Source: Deltaproteobacteria bacterium (GTDB lineage Bacteria > Myxococcota_A > UBA796 > UBA9615). From it: 8,196 nucleotides of DNA. The stretch is taken from contig JAJDAI010000678.1 of NCBI GenBank assembly GCA_029261955.1, forward strand, positions 1-8,196, written 5' to 3'. Made by a program: the position numbers and the translations under genes. Shown here piece after piece: positions 1 to 6,991 of this stretch (position 1 is its first letter; each line of letters starts with the position of its first letter). The notes beneath the pieces were generated by a model. The model was not told where the DNA came from, searched no databases, and saw only the letters and a program-made list of their open reading frames with translations.

Positions 1-1306
<1,306 letters not shown>

Positions 1307-1307
1307 C

Positions 1308-1323
1308 CTGCAGCCCGCTGCAG
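1308..1323. promoter_or_regulatory. Putative enhancer (upstream activating) site 1, CTGCAG-N4-CTGCAG
   Basis: Two CTGCAG half-sites flank the spacer CCCG. This begins one base after the stop codon of the NtrC-family regulator, and its centre lies about 108 bp upstream of the predicted sigma-54 transcription start near 1424. Dyad sites in pairs at this distance are typical of enhancers bound by dimers of NtrC-type activators. Binding by the adjacent regulator is inferred. As RNA the same bases could form a 7-bp stem (CCTGCAG/CTGCAGG), so a role at the regulator's mRNA 3' end is possible. Confidence 0.6.
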
Positions 1324-1329
1324 GACCGA

Positions 1330-1345
1330 CTGCAGGATCCTGCAG
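1330..1345. promoter_or_regulatory. Putative enhancer (upstream activating) site 2, perfect 16-bp palindrome
   Basis: CTGCAGGATCCTGCAG is a perfect palindrome with the same half-sites and the same 4-bp spacer length as site 1. The two centres are 22 bp apart, close to two helical turns, so two activator dimers would sit on the same face of the DNA. The centre is about 61 bp upstream of the -24 element and about 86 bp upstream of the predicted start. It is probably the second half of a tandem enhancer for the regulator encoded just upstream. Confidence 0.6.
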
Positions 1346-1397
1346 GCCGAGCTGTCGTGCGAAGTCTCAAGTGCCTGAAATCACGGGGTTCAGCTTC

Positions 1398-1413
1398 TGG
1401 CACGGGGCCTGCT
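1398..1413 (+). promoter_or_regulatory. Sigma-54 (-24/-12) promoter
   Basis: The sequence TGGCACGGGGCCTGCT matches the consensus TGGCACG-N4-TTGCW at every defined position except the first T of the -12 element, which is C. The essential GG (1399-1400) and GC (1411-1412) have the required spacing. The predicted start is near 1423-1424, giving a leader of about 36 nt before the ATG at 1460 with its GAGGAG ribosome binding site. The position between a GAFTGA-containing activator gene and a small secreted-protein gene supports a functional promoter. Confidence 0.85.
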
Positions 1414-1459
1414 CTACCAAGGGACGTCGGATGGACCGACGCCGCTGAGGAGCCTCCCC

Positions 1460-1921
1460 ATGCCCACGAACCGAACCCTGCTGACGACCTTCGCTCTGCT
1501 GACCCTGCTGGCCCTGCCCGGCCTCGCGCAGGCGGCCAAGCCCCACGCAGCGGCCCCCGCCGGCGAGAGCGCCCTCGTCGACGCCCTCGACGACGTCCTC
1601 TGGCTGAGCCCGACCCAGGTGCGCAAGCTGGCCCGCATCGAGGCGGACTACGTCGCGCTCCAGGCCCCGCTGGAGAAGGACCTGGCGAAGGCGAACCGCC
1701 GGCTGCGCAAGCTGAAGCACCCCAAGCGCCAGGCCCGACGCGGCTCCGCCCGCCTCCGCCAGACGCGGATCCTGGAGGACATCTCGGCCATCCAGACGCA
1801 GATGAAGCAGAACTACTACCTGGCGAAGCAGGCGGCGCTCGGCCAGCTGCGGGACGGGCAGCAGCGCACGGCGCGCAAGGCGGTCGCGAGCGTGCTGGCG
1901 CCGATGCCCAGCCGCTTCTGA
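1460..1921 (+). CDS. Periplasmic Spy/CpxP/ZraP-like protein
   Basis: This is a 153-residue secreted protein. It has a Sec signal peptide (basic start, hydrophobic stretch about residues 7-22) with a probable signal peptidase I site AQA|A after residue 25. The mature part is mostly helical and strongly basic. It carries LSPTQ at residues 49-53, a good fit to the LTxxQ motif of the Spy/CpxP/ZraP family, and a degenerate second copy LRDGQ at 130-134. Length suits that family, whose members are periplasmic chaperones or stress sensors. The start at ATG 1460 is supported by GAGGAG (1447-1452) seven bases upstream and by the sigma-54 promoter at 1398-1413. Expression is therefore probably driven by the upstream NtrC-family regulator, as zraP is by ZraR. 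The mature protein has no Cys and only two His (29 and 87), so ZraP-like zinc binding is not evident. Family membership is motif-based and moderately sure. Confidence 0.75.
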   Translation: MPTNRTLLTTFALLTLLALPGLAQAAKPHAAAPAGESALVDALDDVLWLSPTQVRKLARIEADYVALQAPLEKDLAKANRRLRKLKHPKRQARRGSARLRQTRILEDISAIQTQMKQNYYLAKQAALGQLRDGQQRTARKAVASVLAPMPSRF

Positions 1922-1935
1922 GTCCGGGCAATCCG

Positions 1936-1977
1936 AGGTCGACCGGGTTCCTGCACAGGGGCCCGGTCGACCTGCTT
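1936..1977 (+). terminator. Strong hairpin, probable transcription terminator
   Basis: A perfect 12-bp inverted repeat (AGGTCGACCGGG at 1936-1947, CCCGGTCGACCT at 1962-1973) can be extended inward by two G-T and two G-C pairs to a 16-bp stem closing the six-base loop TGCACA. It starts 15 bases after the stop codon of the Spy-like gene. The sequence behind it is GCTT and then GC-rich, so there is no real U-tract; termination by hairpin alone, or 3'-end protection, is inferred. The stem reads the same on both strands but no minus-strand gene ends here. Confidence 0.65.
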
Positions 1978-2023
1978 GGGCCTCGGCCGGCATGATGGCC
2001 GCCTGCAATCAGGAGATCGATCG

Positions 2024-2746
2024 ATGCGCTCCCTCTGGATCCTGCTCCTCCTCGCGCTGTGCGCCTGCCCGCCGACCCTCGGCCCCGACGACGACGACTC
2101 GGCCGCAACGGACGACGACGACGCCGCAGACGACGACGACGCCACCGCGGACGACGACGACGCCGCGGATGACGACGACGCCACCGCAGACGACGACGAC
2201 CTGGTCGACGATGACGACGACGACGACGACGCGGCCGACGACGACGACTCCAGCGCCTGCTCCAGCGGTTCGCTCGAGACGGTCCTCGCCGACATGGCCA
2301 ACTGGTCCGTGCAGCACAGCTGCAGCTTCGCCTTCTTCTCCGTGGGCCCCAGCCCCGAGTGGCGCCTCGCCGCGAGCTTCGACCTCAACGACACCGATCC
2401 GGTGGAGGGCCAGACCTGGGTCGTGCTCTTCAACTCCGACTTCGACCCCAAGAACGAGGTGCCCGGCACCTTGGTCATGCAGCAGGGCGACGCGCTCTTC
2501 GTCCAGGACTGCACTGACGTCTTCGAGGACGCGCCCGTCGTCACCCGCCAGTGGACGGCCTCCGAGGGTGCGGTGGAGCTGGAGATCGAGACGGTCTTCC
2601 CCGAGAAGTGGCCCGACGGCCCGCTGCCCTTCAACGCGACGCTCCGCCTTCAGGGCGTCGTCGTGCAGGACGGGATCACCGGCGGCACCTGCCCCGTGCC
2701 GGACTTCGAGTGGACCGGACTGAACATGGGCTGGCTGCCCGGCTGA
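2024..2746 (+). CDS. Secreted lipoprotein with Asp-rich repeat linker, unknown function
   Basis: This is a 240-residue probable lipoprotein. The short signal MRSLWILLLLALCAC has a lipobox-like LCAC with Cys15 as the likely lipidated residue; Cys13 is a poorer alternative. Residues 22-75 form a very acidic linker of DDDD blocks separated by Ala, Thr, Ser or Leu-Val, with 36 Asp in 54 residues. The remaining domain of about 165 residues looks beta-rich and has four Cys (in SSAC, HSCS, QDCT and GTCP) that could form two disulfides. I do not recognise this domain. The ATG at 2024 is chosen because AGGAG (2011-2015) sits eight bases upstream and the signal peptide begins there; the frame opens further upstream but only into the terminator region. 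Acidic Asp-Ala linkers of this style are common in surface lipoproteins of Myxococcota-like genomes, perhaps as calcium-binding or cell-surface spacers. No promoter of its own is obvious. Confidence 0.85.
   Translation: MRSLWILLLLALCACPPTLGPDDDDSAATDDDDAADDDDATADDDDAADDDDATADDDDLVDDDDDDDDAADDDDSSACSSGSLETVLADMANWSVQHSCSFAFFSVGPSPEWRLAASFDLNDTDPVEGQTWVVLFNSDFDPKNEVPGTLVMQQGDALFVQDCTDVFEDAPVVTRQWTASEGAVELEIETVFPEKWPDGPLPFNATLRLQGVVVQDGITGGTCPVPDFEWTGLNMGWLPG
2087..2248 (+). repeat. GAC-rich coding repeat encoding (Asp)4-Ala blocks
   Basis: This is the low-complexity stretch inside the lipoprotein gene that encodes residues 22-75. The clearest unit is 39 nt (DDDDAADDDDATA), present twice in tandem at 2111-2149 and 2150-2188 with only a few silent differences. 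A third partial unit follows and then an eight-Asp run (residues 62-69). Asp codons are nearly all GAC. Such a tract can change length by slippage or unequal recombination in steps of three bases without breaking the frame. Confidence 0.85.
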
Positions 2747-2764
2747 TCTGAGGTCCCCGCGCGC

Positions 2765-3592
2765 TCAGCCCGCGACGCGCAGCCGATCCTTGCCCTTGCC
2801 GCCCTCGGGCAGCCCTTCGGGCCCGAGGCCCAGGACGCGCCACAGGTCAGCGTCCAGCAGGTGGGTCGGCACGGCCCGGGTCAGCGAGGCGAGCATCGAC
2901 TGCCGCGCCTTTGGCCAGCGCCGCTCGAGGTCGTGCACCAGCTCCTTGACCGCCTGCCGCTGGAGGTTCTCCTGCGTGCCGCAGAGGTTGCAGGGGAGGA
3001 TGGGAAAGGCCTGCTCCTCGGCGTAGGCGATCAGATCCGACTCGAAGCAGCGGATCATCGGCCGGATGACGATGTTCCGCTCGTCGTCGCTCTTGAGCCA
3101 CGGCGGCATCGCCTTCATGCGCCCGGTGAAGAGCATGTTGAGCAGCATGGTCTCGACCGCGTCGTCGCCGTGGTGGCCGAGCGCGATCTTGTTGCAGCCC
3201 AGGGCCTCGGCGGCGTTGTAGAGGATGCCGCGCCGCAGCCGGGAGCACAGGGAGCAGTAGGTGGCGCCCTCTTCGATCTTGTCGACCACGACCGAGTAGG
3301 TGTCGTGCTTCGCGATCTCGTAGTGCCCGCCGCGCTGCTCCAGCCAGTTCACCAGCGGCGTGCCGTCGTAGCCCGGCTGCACCTGGTCGAGGTGCCAGGG
3401 GATGAGCTGGAAGTCGATGGGCGCGCGGGCCCGGAGCTTGTCCAGCAGCACGAGCAGGGCGTAGCTGTCCTTGCCGCCGGAGAGGGCGACGAGGATCTTG
3501 TCGCCGTCCTCGATGAGGTTGTAGTCGCGGATCGCCGTGGCGACCTTGCGAATGAGCTTGTGCTCGATGTCGGTGGACTTGCTGCGGGCCAT
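2765..3592 (-). CDS. ttcA: tRNA 2-thiocytidine biosynthesis protein TtcA
   Basis: TtcA is a cytoplasmic Fe-S enzyme that uses ATP to thiolate cytidine 32 in certain tRNAs. The 275-residue product has the PP-loop SGGKDS at residues 38-43, the GHHGDD segment at 139-144, and two CxxC motifs in the family setting: CSLCSRLRRGILY (Cys113/Cys116) and PCNLCG (Cys201/Cys204). In E. coli TtcA the equivalent cysteines hold the iron-sulfur cluster. The segment MPPWLKSDD...IVIRP is also characteristic. It is slightly shorter than the roughly 310-residue E. coli protein. Start ATG at 3592 is followed at once by a plausible N-terminus, although upstream there is only a weak AGG about 12 bases away. Its 3' end faces the lipoprotein gene with 18 bases between stops, and its 5' end is divergent from the DCC-family gene. 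The specific TtcA assignment rests on both Cys motifs, which other PP-loop enzymes such as TilS lack. Confidence 0.95.
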   Translation of the reverse strand: MARSKSTDIEHKLIRKVATAIRDYNLIEDGDKILVALSGGKDSYALLVLLDKLRARAPIDFQLIPWHLDQVQPGYDGTPLVNWLEQRGGHYEIAKHDTYSVVVDKIEEGATYCSLCSRLRRGILYNAAEALGCNKIALGHHGDDAVETMLLNMLFTGRMKAMPPWLKSDDERNIVIRPMIRCFESDLIAYAEEQAFPILPCNLCGTQENLQRQAVKELVHDLERRWPKARQSMLASLTRAVPTHLLDADLWRVLGLGPEGLPEGGKGKDRLRVAG

Positions 3593-3692
3593 GGCGGCGG
3601 AACCTACAGCAGGTCCCGGTGGGGGGGAAGTTGATTTGAGCCCCCGCGCCGCGCCCCTTGACTCGGCCCCCCGCAGGCCCTCAACTCCCCCC

Positions 3693-4181
3693 GTGCCCCC
3701 GGTCCTCCTCTTCGACGGTCAGTGCACCCTGTGCAACCGCTCCGTCGACTTCCTGCACCGCCGCGAACCCCGCGGCGAGGTGCTCGTCGCGTCGCTCCAG
3801 TCCCGCATCGGGCGCGCGCTGCTGGTCGAGGCCGGGATGCCGCCGGACTACCTCGCGAGCATCGTGCTCATCGACGGGGACACCGTCTTCGAGCAGTCCA
3901 CGGCGGCGCTGCGGGTCGCGCGGCGCATGCGCTTCCCCTGGCCCCTGCTGAGCCTGCTCCTGGTGGTGCCGGCGCCGCTGCGCGACGTGGTCTACGGCTG
4001 GATCGCCCGAAACCGAACCCGCTGGTTCGGCACCCAGCCCTGCCGGATCCCGGACGAGGCGATGCGCGCCCGCTTCTTCGAGCCGGAGCTGGCCGAGATC
4101 ATCGAGGTCGACGCGGTGCCCGACGGGACCTTCACCGGCCCGCTGCTGGATCGGGCCCGCAGCCGCGCGCTACTTGTTTGA
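3693..4181 (+). CDS. DCC family protein (DUF393), thiol-disulfide oxidoreductase-like
   Basis: The 162-residue product opens with VPPVLLFDGQCTLCN. This carries the DGxCxLC signature that names the DCC (DUF393, YuxK-like) family, in which a CxxC pair follows the first strand as in thioredoxin-fold proteins. A second region LDGDTVFEQST-like (here LIDGDTVFEQSTAAL) and the R-x-R-WFGTQPCR segment are also usual for the family. Biochemical function is not established for most members; a thiol redox role is inferred from the CxxC. A hydrophobic stretch around PWPLLSLLLVVPAPL may be membrane-associated. The start is uncertain. GTG 3693 gives a domain-length protein but has only a distant AGG upstream, and TTG 3636, preceded by a G-rich run, would add 19 low-complexity residues. 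The last 12 bases overlap the 3' end of the opposing SRPBCC gene. The 100 bp separating it from the divergent ttcA must hold both promoters, but I see no convincing ones. Confidence 0.85.
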   Translation: MPPVLLFDGQCTLCNRSVDFLHRREPRGEVLVASLQSRIGRALLVEAGMPPDYLASIVLIDGDTVFEQSTAALRVARRMRFPWPLLSLLLVVPAPLRDVVYGWIARNRTRWFGTQPCRIPDEAMRARFFEPELAEIIEVDAVPDGTFTGPLLDRARSRALLV

Positions 4182-4757
4182 CCAGCGCTTCATGCCCTCG
4201 ATGTTGCCCTGCAACACCTTGGCCGCGCCGGCGTCCGCGCCCTTCGTCAGCGCCGCGTACTTGAGGCGACCGACGTCGGCCTTCTTCGGGGCCGAGCTGA
4301 GCGCGTAGCCCACGGCGTCGGGGCGCAGCAGCCAGGCGCCGACGTTGTAGTCGGCGCGCGCGCCCTGCTTGGGGTTCAAGGCGTTGGTCTCCGCCTCGAG
4401 CAGGTCCCAGGCCAGCACGCGCCAGCCCTCGCGCTCGCCGAAGTCCTTCAGCACGAGCTCGTGGTGGATCGAGCCCAGCACCGGGATCTTGACCCGCTGG
4501 TAGAAGCGCACCATGCCCGGGGGCTCGAAGCGGGGGTCCTCAATCGACCGGCTCTCGACCAGGTGGTCGATGTTCCCCATGTAGTGGTCGATGTCCATGA
4601 TGCAGCGCGCGATCGCGTCCACGTTCACCGCGCCGGGCAGGATGCCGACGCCCTCGCTGGTCGGGTGACCCGCGTGCCGCCAGTGCTTGTATTCGAAGCC
4701 GCCCCCCACGCGGGGCAGGTTGCGGAAGACGCGGTCGAGGAAGCTGGCAGCGCTCAT
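4170..4757 (-). CDS. SRPBCC/START-like domain protein, unknown function
   Basis: This is a 195-residue soluble protein without signal peptide or membrane segment. Residues about 45-190 have the look of a START/SRPBCC (helix-grip) ligand-binding fold. There is an early helix, IARCIMDIDHYMGNIDHLVESR, then a run of strands (MVRFYQRVKIPVLGSIHHELVL, WRVLAWDLL, YNVGAWLLRPDAVGYALSS), and a long C-terminal helix ending KVLQGNIEGMKRWS. Such domains bind hydrophobic ligands or act as cyclases; no substrate can be named. The ATG at 4757 is well supported by AAAAGGA on the minus strand (4765-4771), seven bases upstream. It is the last gene of the minus-strand cluster, 42 bases after the Nudix gene, and its stop codon lies inside the convergent DCC gene. 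The fold call is by pattern, not by a catalytic motif, so it could be another small alpha/beta family. Confidence 0.65.
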   Translation of the reverse strand: MSAASFLDRVFRNLPRVGGGFEYKHWRHAGHPTSEGVGILPGAVNVDAIARCIMDIDHYMGNIDHLVESRSIEDPRFEPPGMVRFYQRVKIPVLGSIHHELVLKDFGEREGWRVLAWDLLEAETNALNPKQGARADYNVGAWLLRPDAVGYALSSAPKKADVGRLKYAALTKGADAGAAKVLQGNIEGMKRWSNK

Positions 4758-4799
4758 GAAGCCGTCCTTTTCGTGAAAGCGGACGGCAAGGCTACTCGA

Positions 4800-5441
4800 T
4801 CAGACCCTCGCCCGCGGCATCGTCAGCGCCTCGACGTCGGCGATCGCGCCGAGGCGTTCGAGCACGTCCAGCACCATGCGGTGGGTCAAGCCCCAGAGCG
4901 GGACCTGGCGGCCCAGCTCCACCGCGGGGAAGACGAAGGGCACGCCCGCGCGGGCGGAGTCGTACCAGGTCCGGTGCTTGGGGCTGGCCAGGTGGTGCAC
5001 GGGCACCCAGAAGGCGTCGGCGACCTCCGCCGCCTCAAGCTCGAAGGGGGCGTGCGGCTCGTTCAGCACGAAGGCGTGCGGGCGGATGGCCATGGGCAGG
5101 ATCTTGCGGCGCGCGCGGGCCTGGAGCTCGTCCAGCGGGCCCAGGGACGTCACGCTGTCCGTCTCCAGGTCCAGGCCCAGCTCCTCGCGCGTCTCGCGCG
5201 CGGCGGTGTGCACCAGGGACGCGTCCTCGGGCTCGGCCCGCCCGCCGGGAAAGCTGATCTGGCCGGACCAGGGGTCGGACTCGTGGCTCGCGCGCTCCAT
5301 GAAGAGCAGCTCGGCGCCCTCGTCCCCCTGGCGGAAGACGGCGGCCACGGCCGCGTAGCGCCAGTCCGGCTCACCCACGACCCGAGCGGGGCGCTGCATG
5401 AGGCGATCGAAGACGGTGTCGAGTTGGATGGGGGGGCTCAT
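4800..5441 (-). CDS. Nudix hydrolase, CoA pyrophosphatase (NudL) type
   Basis: This is a 213-residue Nudix enzyme that would cleave a nucleoside-diphosphate compound using metal ions. The Nudix region GGRAEPEDASLVHTAARE, followed by TREELGL, spans residues 66-90, with the metal-binding RETREE at 82-87. The spacing between the Gly pair and the RE pair is two residues longer than in the classic MutT box. That spacing, the upstream RASHESDPWSGQISFPGG, and the late LWGLTHRMVLDVL are all features of the CoA-pyrophosphatase branch (NudL, PCD1-like), so coenzyme A or an acyl-CoA is the likely substrate. Substrate assignment is by family resemblance. ATG 5441 has only a weak upstream AGG. The gene sits 34 bases behind the rRNA methyltransferase gene and 42 bases before the SRPBCC gene on the same strand, so co-transcription is likely. 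Confidence 0.9.
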   Translation of the reverse strand: MSPPIQLDTVFDRLMQRPARVVGEPDWRYAAVAAVFRQGDEGAELLFMERASHESDPWSGQISFPGGRAEPEDASLVHTAARETREELGLDLETDSVTSLGPLDELQARARRKILPMAIRPHAFVLNEPHAPFELEAAEVADAFWVPVHHLASPKHRTWYDSARAGVPFVFPAVELGRQVPLWGLTHRMVLDVLERLGAIADVEALTMPRARV

Positions 5442-5475
5442 GACCTGGGAGTTCTGGGACCGGACGCGGCCGAAG

Positions 5476-6630
5476 TCAACGGACGACGAGCGTGACAGCG
5501 CTCAGGTACTGCGCCTCCGGCAGGCCCGGATGCAGCGGGTGATCGGCGCCGGCGCCCCCGATCTTCAGCACGCGATCGGGGGCTCGTCCGCACGCTGCGA
5601 GCCCCGCCGTCGCGTCGTCCAGCAGGTCCCGGGGCGTCAGCCGCGCCGTGCAGGAGCAGGTCACCAGCACCGCCCCGGGCTTCAGCAGCGGCGCGATGCC
5701 TTCGTGCAGGCGGCGGTAGGCGGCGCGGGCCTGGGGCAGGTCGGCCGCGCGCCGCGAGAGGGCAGGGGGGTCGCAGACGATGAGGTCGTAGCGATCGCTG
5801 TGCTTCGGGAGCCACGCGAAGATGTCCGCCGCCACGAAGCGGTGCCCCTCGGGATCCAGGCCGTTCAGCGGGAACTGGGCGCGGCAGTCGTCCTGGATGG
5901 ATTGGCTCAGGTCGACCGAGGTCACCGCCGCCCCGCCCAGCGCCATGGCCACCGAGAAGCCCCCGGTGAAGCTGAACAGGTTCAGCGCCTGGTCCCCCGG
6001 CTTCGCCAGCCGCTGCGTCCAGGTCCGGTTGTCCCGCTGGTCGAGGAAGAAGCCCGTCTTCTGGCCGTGGCCGGGGCGCACGCCGTAGCGGCGGCCCTCT
6101 TCCAGCACGGTCAGCGGCTCGGTCGGCAGGGCCCCGAAGAGCACGGTTCGCTCGCCGTCCTTCGGCTTGAGCACGATGCAGTCCGCGCCCCCGCCCTCGG
6201 AGCGCAGCGCCTCGACGACCTGGCCCATGCGCGGCATCCAGCCCTGCGAGTCGGGGCGCACCACGAGCGTCTGCTCATAGCGGTCCACCACGAGCCCGGG
6301 CAGGCCGTCGCCTTCGCCGTGCAGCAGGCGGAAGGCCGTCGTGCGCTCGTCCAGGAAGCGCTCCCGGAGGCGCCGCGCCGCCGCGATCCGCCGAAAGAGC
6401 AGCTTGCCCAGCGGCGGGTCCCGCGGGTCCCGGGTGAGCATGCGCAGCGCTGGTCCGCTGCCTTGCCGGCCCTCGGCCAAGGCGCGACCGAGCACGTCCC
6501 CGAAGCGATCGGTGACCTCGACCTCGTCGCCGGCGCGCGGGGGCTTGCCGCCGATCGCGTCCGCGTAGATCCAGGGGTGTCCGGCGGCGACCGAGCGGGC
6601 CGTTCGCTTGTCGACCTCGACGCGCTTCAC
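5476..6630 (-). CDS. rlmI: RlmI-like 23S rRNA (cytosine-C5) methyltransferase
   Basis: RlmI methylates C5 of a cytosine (C1962 in E. coli) in 23S rRNA using S-adenosylmethionine. From GTG 6630 the product is 384 residues, close to E. coli RlmI (396). An N-terminal PUA-like region (about 1-75, with GHPWIYADAI) is followed by the family segment HGEGDGLPGLVVDRY (104-118). The hallmark KTGFFLDQRDNR is at 191-202. SAM-binding motif I NLFSFTGGFS is at 217-226, with acidic Asp in SVDLS. DPP is at 287-289 and the catalytic-cysteine motif TCSC at 324-327, where Cys327 aligns with the RlmI nucleophile. An ADHP motif follows near the end. The frame stays open to an ATG at 6759, but that would overlap the preceding gene and add Ser/Arg/Pro-rich sequence. 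GTG 6630 has GAGG (6638-6641) seven bases upstream and starts the conserved domain. The exact target base is inferred from family; related paralogues exist. Confidence 0.9.
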   Translation of the reverse strand: MKRVEVDKRTARSVAAGHPWIYADAIGGKPPRAGDEVEVTDRFGDVLGRALAEGRQGSGPALRMLTRDPRDPPLGKLLFRRIAAARRLRERFLDERTTAFRLLHGEGDGLPGLVVDRYEQTLVVRPDSQGWMPRMGQVVEALRSEGGGADCIVLKPKDGERTVLFGALPTEPLTVLEEGRRYGVRPGHGQKTGFFLDQRDNRTWTQRLAKPGDQALNLFSFTGGFSVAMALGGAAVTSVDLSQSIQDDCRAQFPLNGLDPEGHRFVAADIFAWLPKHSDRYDLIVCDPPALSRRAADLPQARAAYRRLHEGIAPLLKPGAVLVTCSCTARLTPRDLLDDATAGLAACGRAPDRVLKIGGAGADHPLHPGLPEAQYLSAVTLVVR

Positions 6631-6646
6631 GACGGCGCCTCGCGCA

Positions 6647-6976
6647 TCACTTCGCGACGGCGTCGGTGCGTTCGGTGTACCGGGCGCCGCCGCCCGTGAA
6701 GGCCGTGATGATGCTCTGGTAGGCCACCTCGGCGAAGGGCAAGACGAAGAGGAAGGCAACGCTGTAGGCCAGCCAGCCGCCGACGCCGGGCCAGATCAGG
6801 CCGAGGCCGCGCACCGTGAGGTCGGCTAGGGACACGCCCAGGGCGATGGGCACGATCCACAGCAGGATGGCCGGCCAGGTCTGCTTGCGCCGGAACGCGA
6901 AGCCCATGGCCAGCGTGCCGAGCACGACGAAGGCGAGCAGCGAGAGGTGGGCGGTCAGCGACACGGCGCGGACCAT
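6647..6976 (-). CDS. Small three-helix membrane protein, unknown function
   Basis: This 109-residue hydrophobic protein has three likely transmembrane helices at about residues 8-28, 34-54 and 64-84. Polar residues (FRRKQT) lie between the first two, and the hydrophilic tail GGGARYTERTDAVAK has no hydrophobic segment. The positive FRRKQT loop suggests that it lies on the cytoplasmic side. I recognise no family. ATG 6974-6976 lies 15 bases after the stop of the GNAT gene with no clear Shine-Dalgarno sequence, so translation may be coupled. Its stop is 16 bases before the GTG start of the RlmI-like gene. The hydrophobic pattern and tight gene spacing support a real gene; function is unknown. 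Confidence 0.75.
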   Translation of the reverse strand: MVRAVSLTAHLSLLAFVVLGTLAMGFAFRRKQTWPAILLWIVPIALGVSLADLTVRGLGLIWPGVGGWLAYSVAFLFVLPFAEVAYQSIITAFTGGGARYTERTDAVAK

Positions 6977-6991
6977 ACCAGCGCGGGCGGA

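Noticed and set aside
1308..1345. The CTGCAG inverted repeats read as tandem intrinsic terminators of the regulator gene
   Set aside because: The stems are only 6-7 bp with no U-tract, and the matched dyad geometry ahead of a sigma-54 promoter fits an enhancer better. An additional RNA role is not excluded.
1976..2023. Upstream extension of the lipoprotein gene
   Set aside because: It would begin at the edge of the terminator hairpin and bury the signal peptide; ATG 2024 has a proper AGGAG.
2087..2248. Tandem repeat considered as a CRISPR-like or mobile-element repeat
   Set aside because: It is in-frame coding sequence for Asp-Ala blocks with no unique spacers.
2748..2768. CTGAG/CTCAG inverted repeat between the lipoprotein gene and ttcA as a bidirectional terminator
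   Set aside because: A 5-bp stem with an 11-base loop and no U-tract is too weak to call.
3621..3645. G-run/C-run hairpin between ttcA and the DCC gene
   Set aside because: Only about five G-C pairs around a long loop, and runs of G and C are expected here; no riboswitch or terminator features.
3658..3686. TTGACT followed 17 bp later by TCAACT as a sigma-70 promoter for the DCC gene
   Set aside because: The -10 matches TATAAT at only three of six positions, so it is not distinguishable from chance.
4461..6699. Long plus-strand open frames opposite the Nudix and RlmI-like genes
   Set aside because: Their products are low-complexity Arg/Gly/Val/His-rich strings without domains, as expected for antisense frames in GC-rich DNA, while the minus strand shows clear families.
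6631..6759. N-terminal extension of the RlmI-like protein from an ATG at 6759
   Set aside because: It would overlap the preceding membrane-protein gene, is Ser/Arg/Pro-rich like an out-of-frame reading, and is not needed for the domain; GTG 6630 has its own GAGG.
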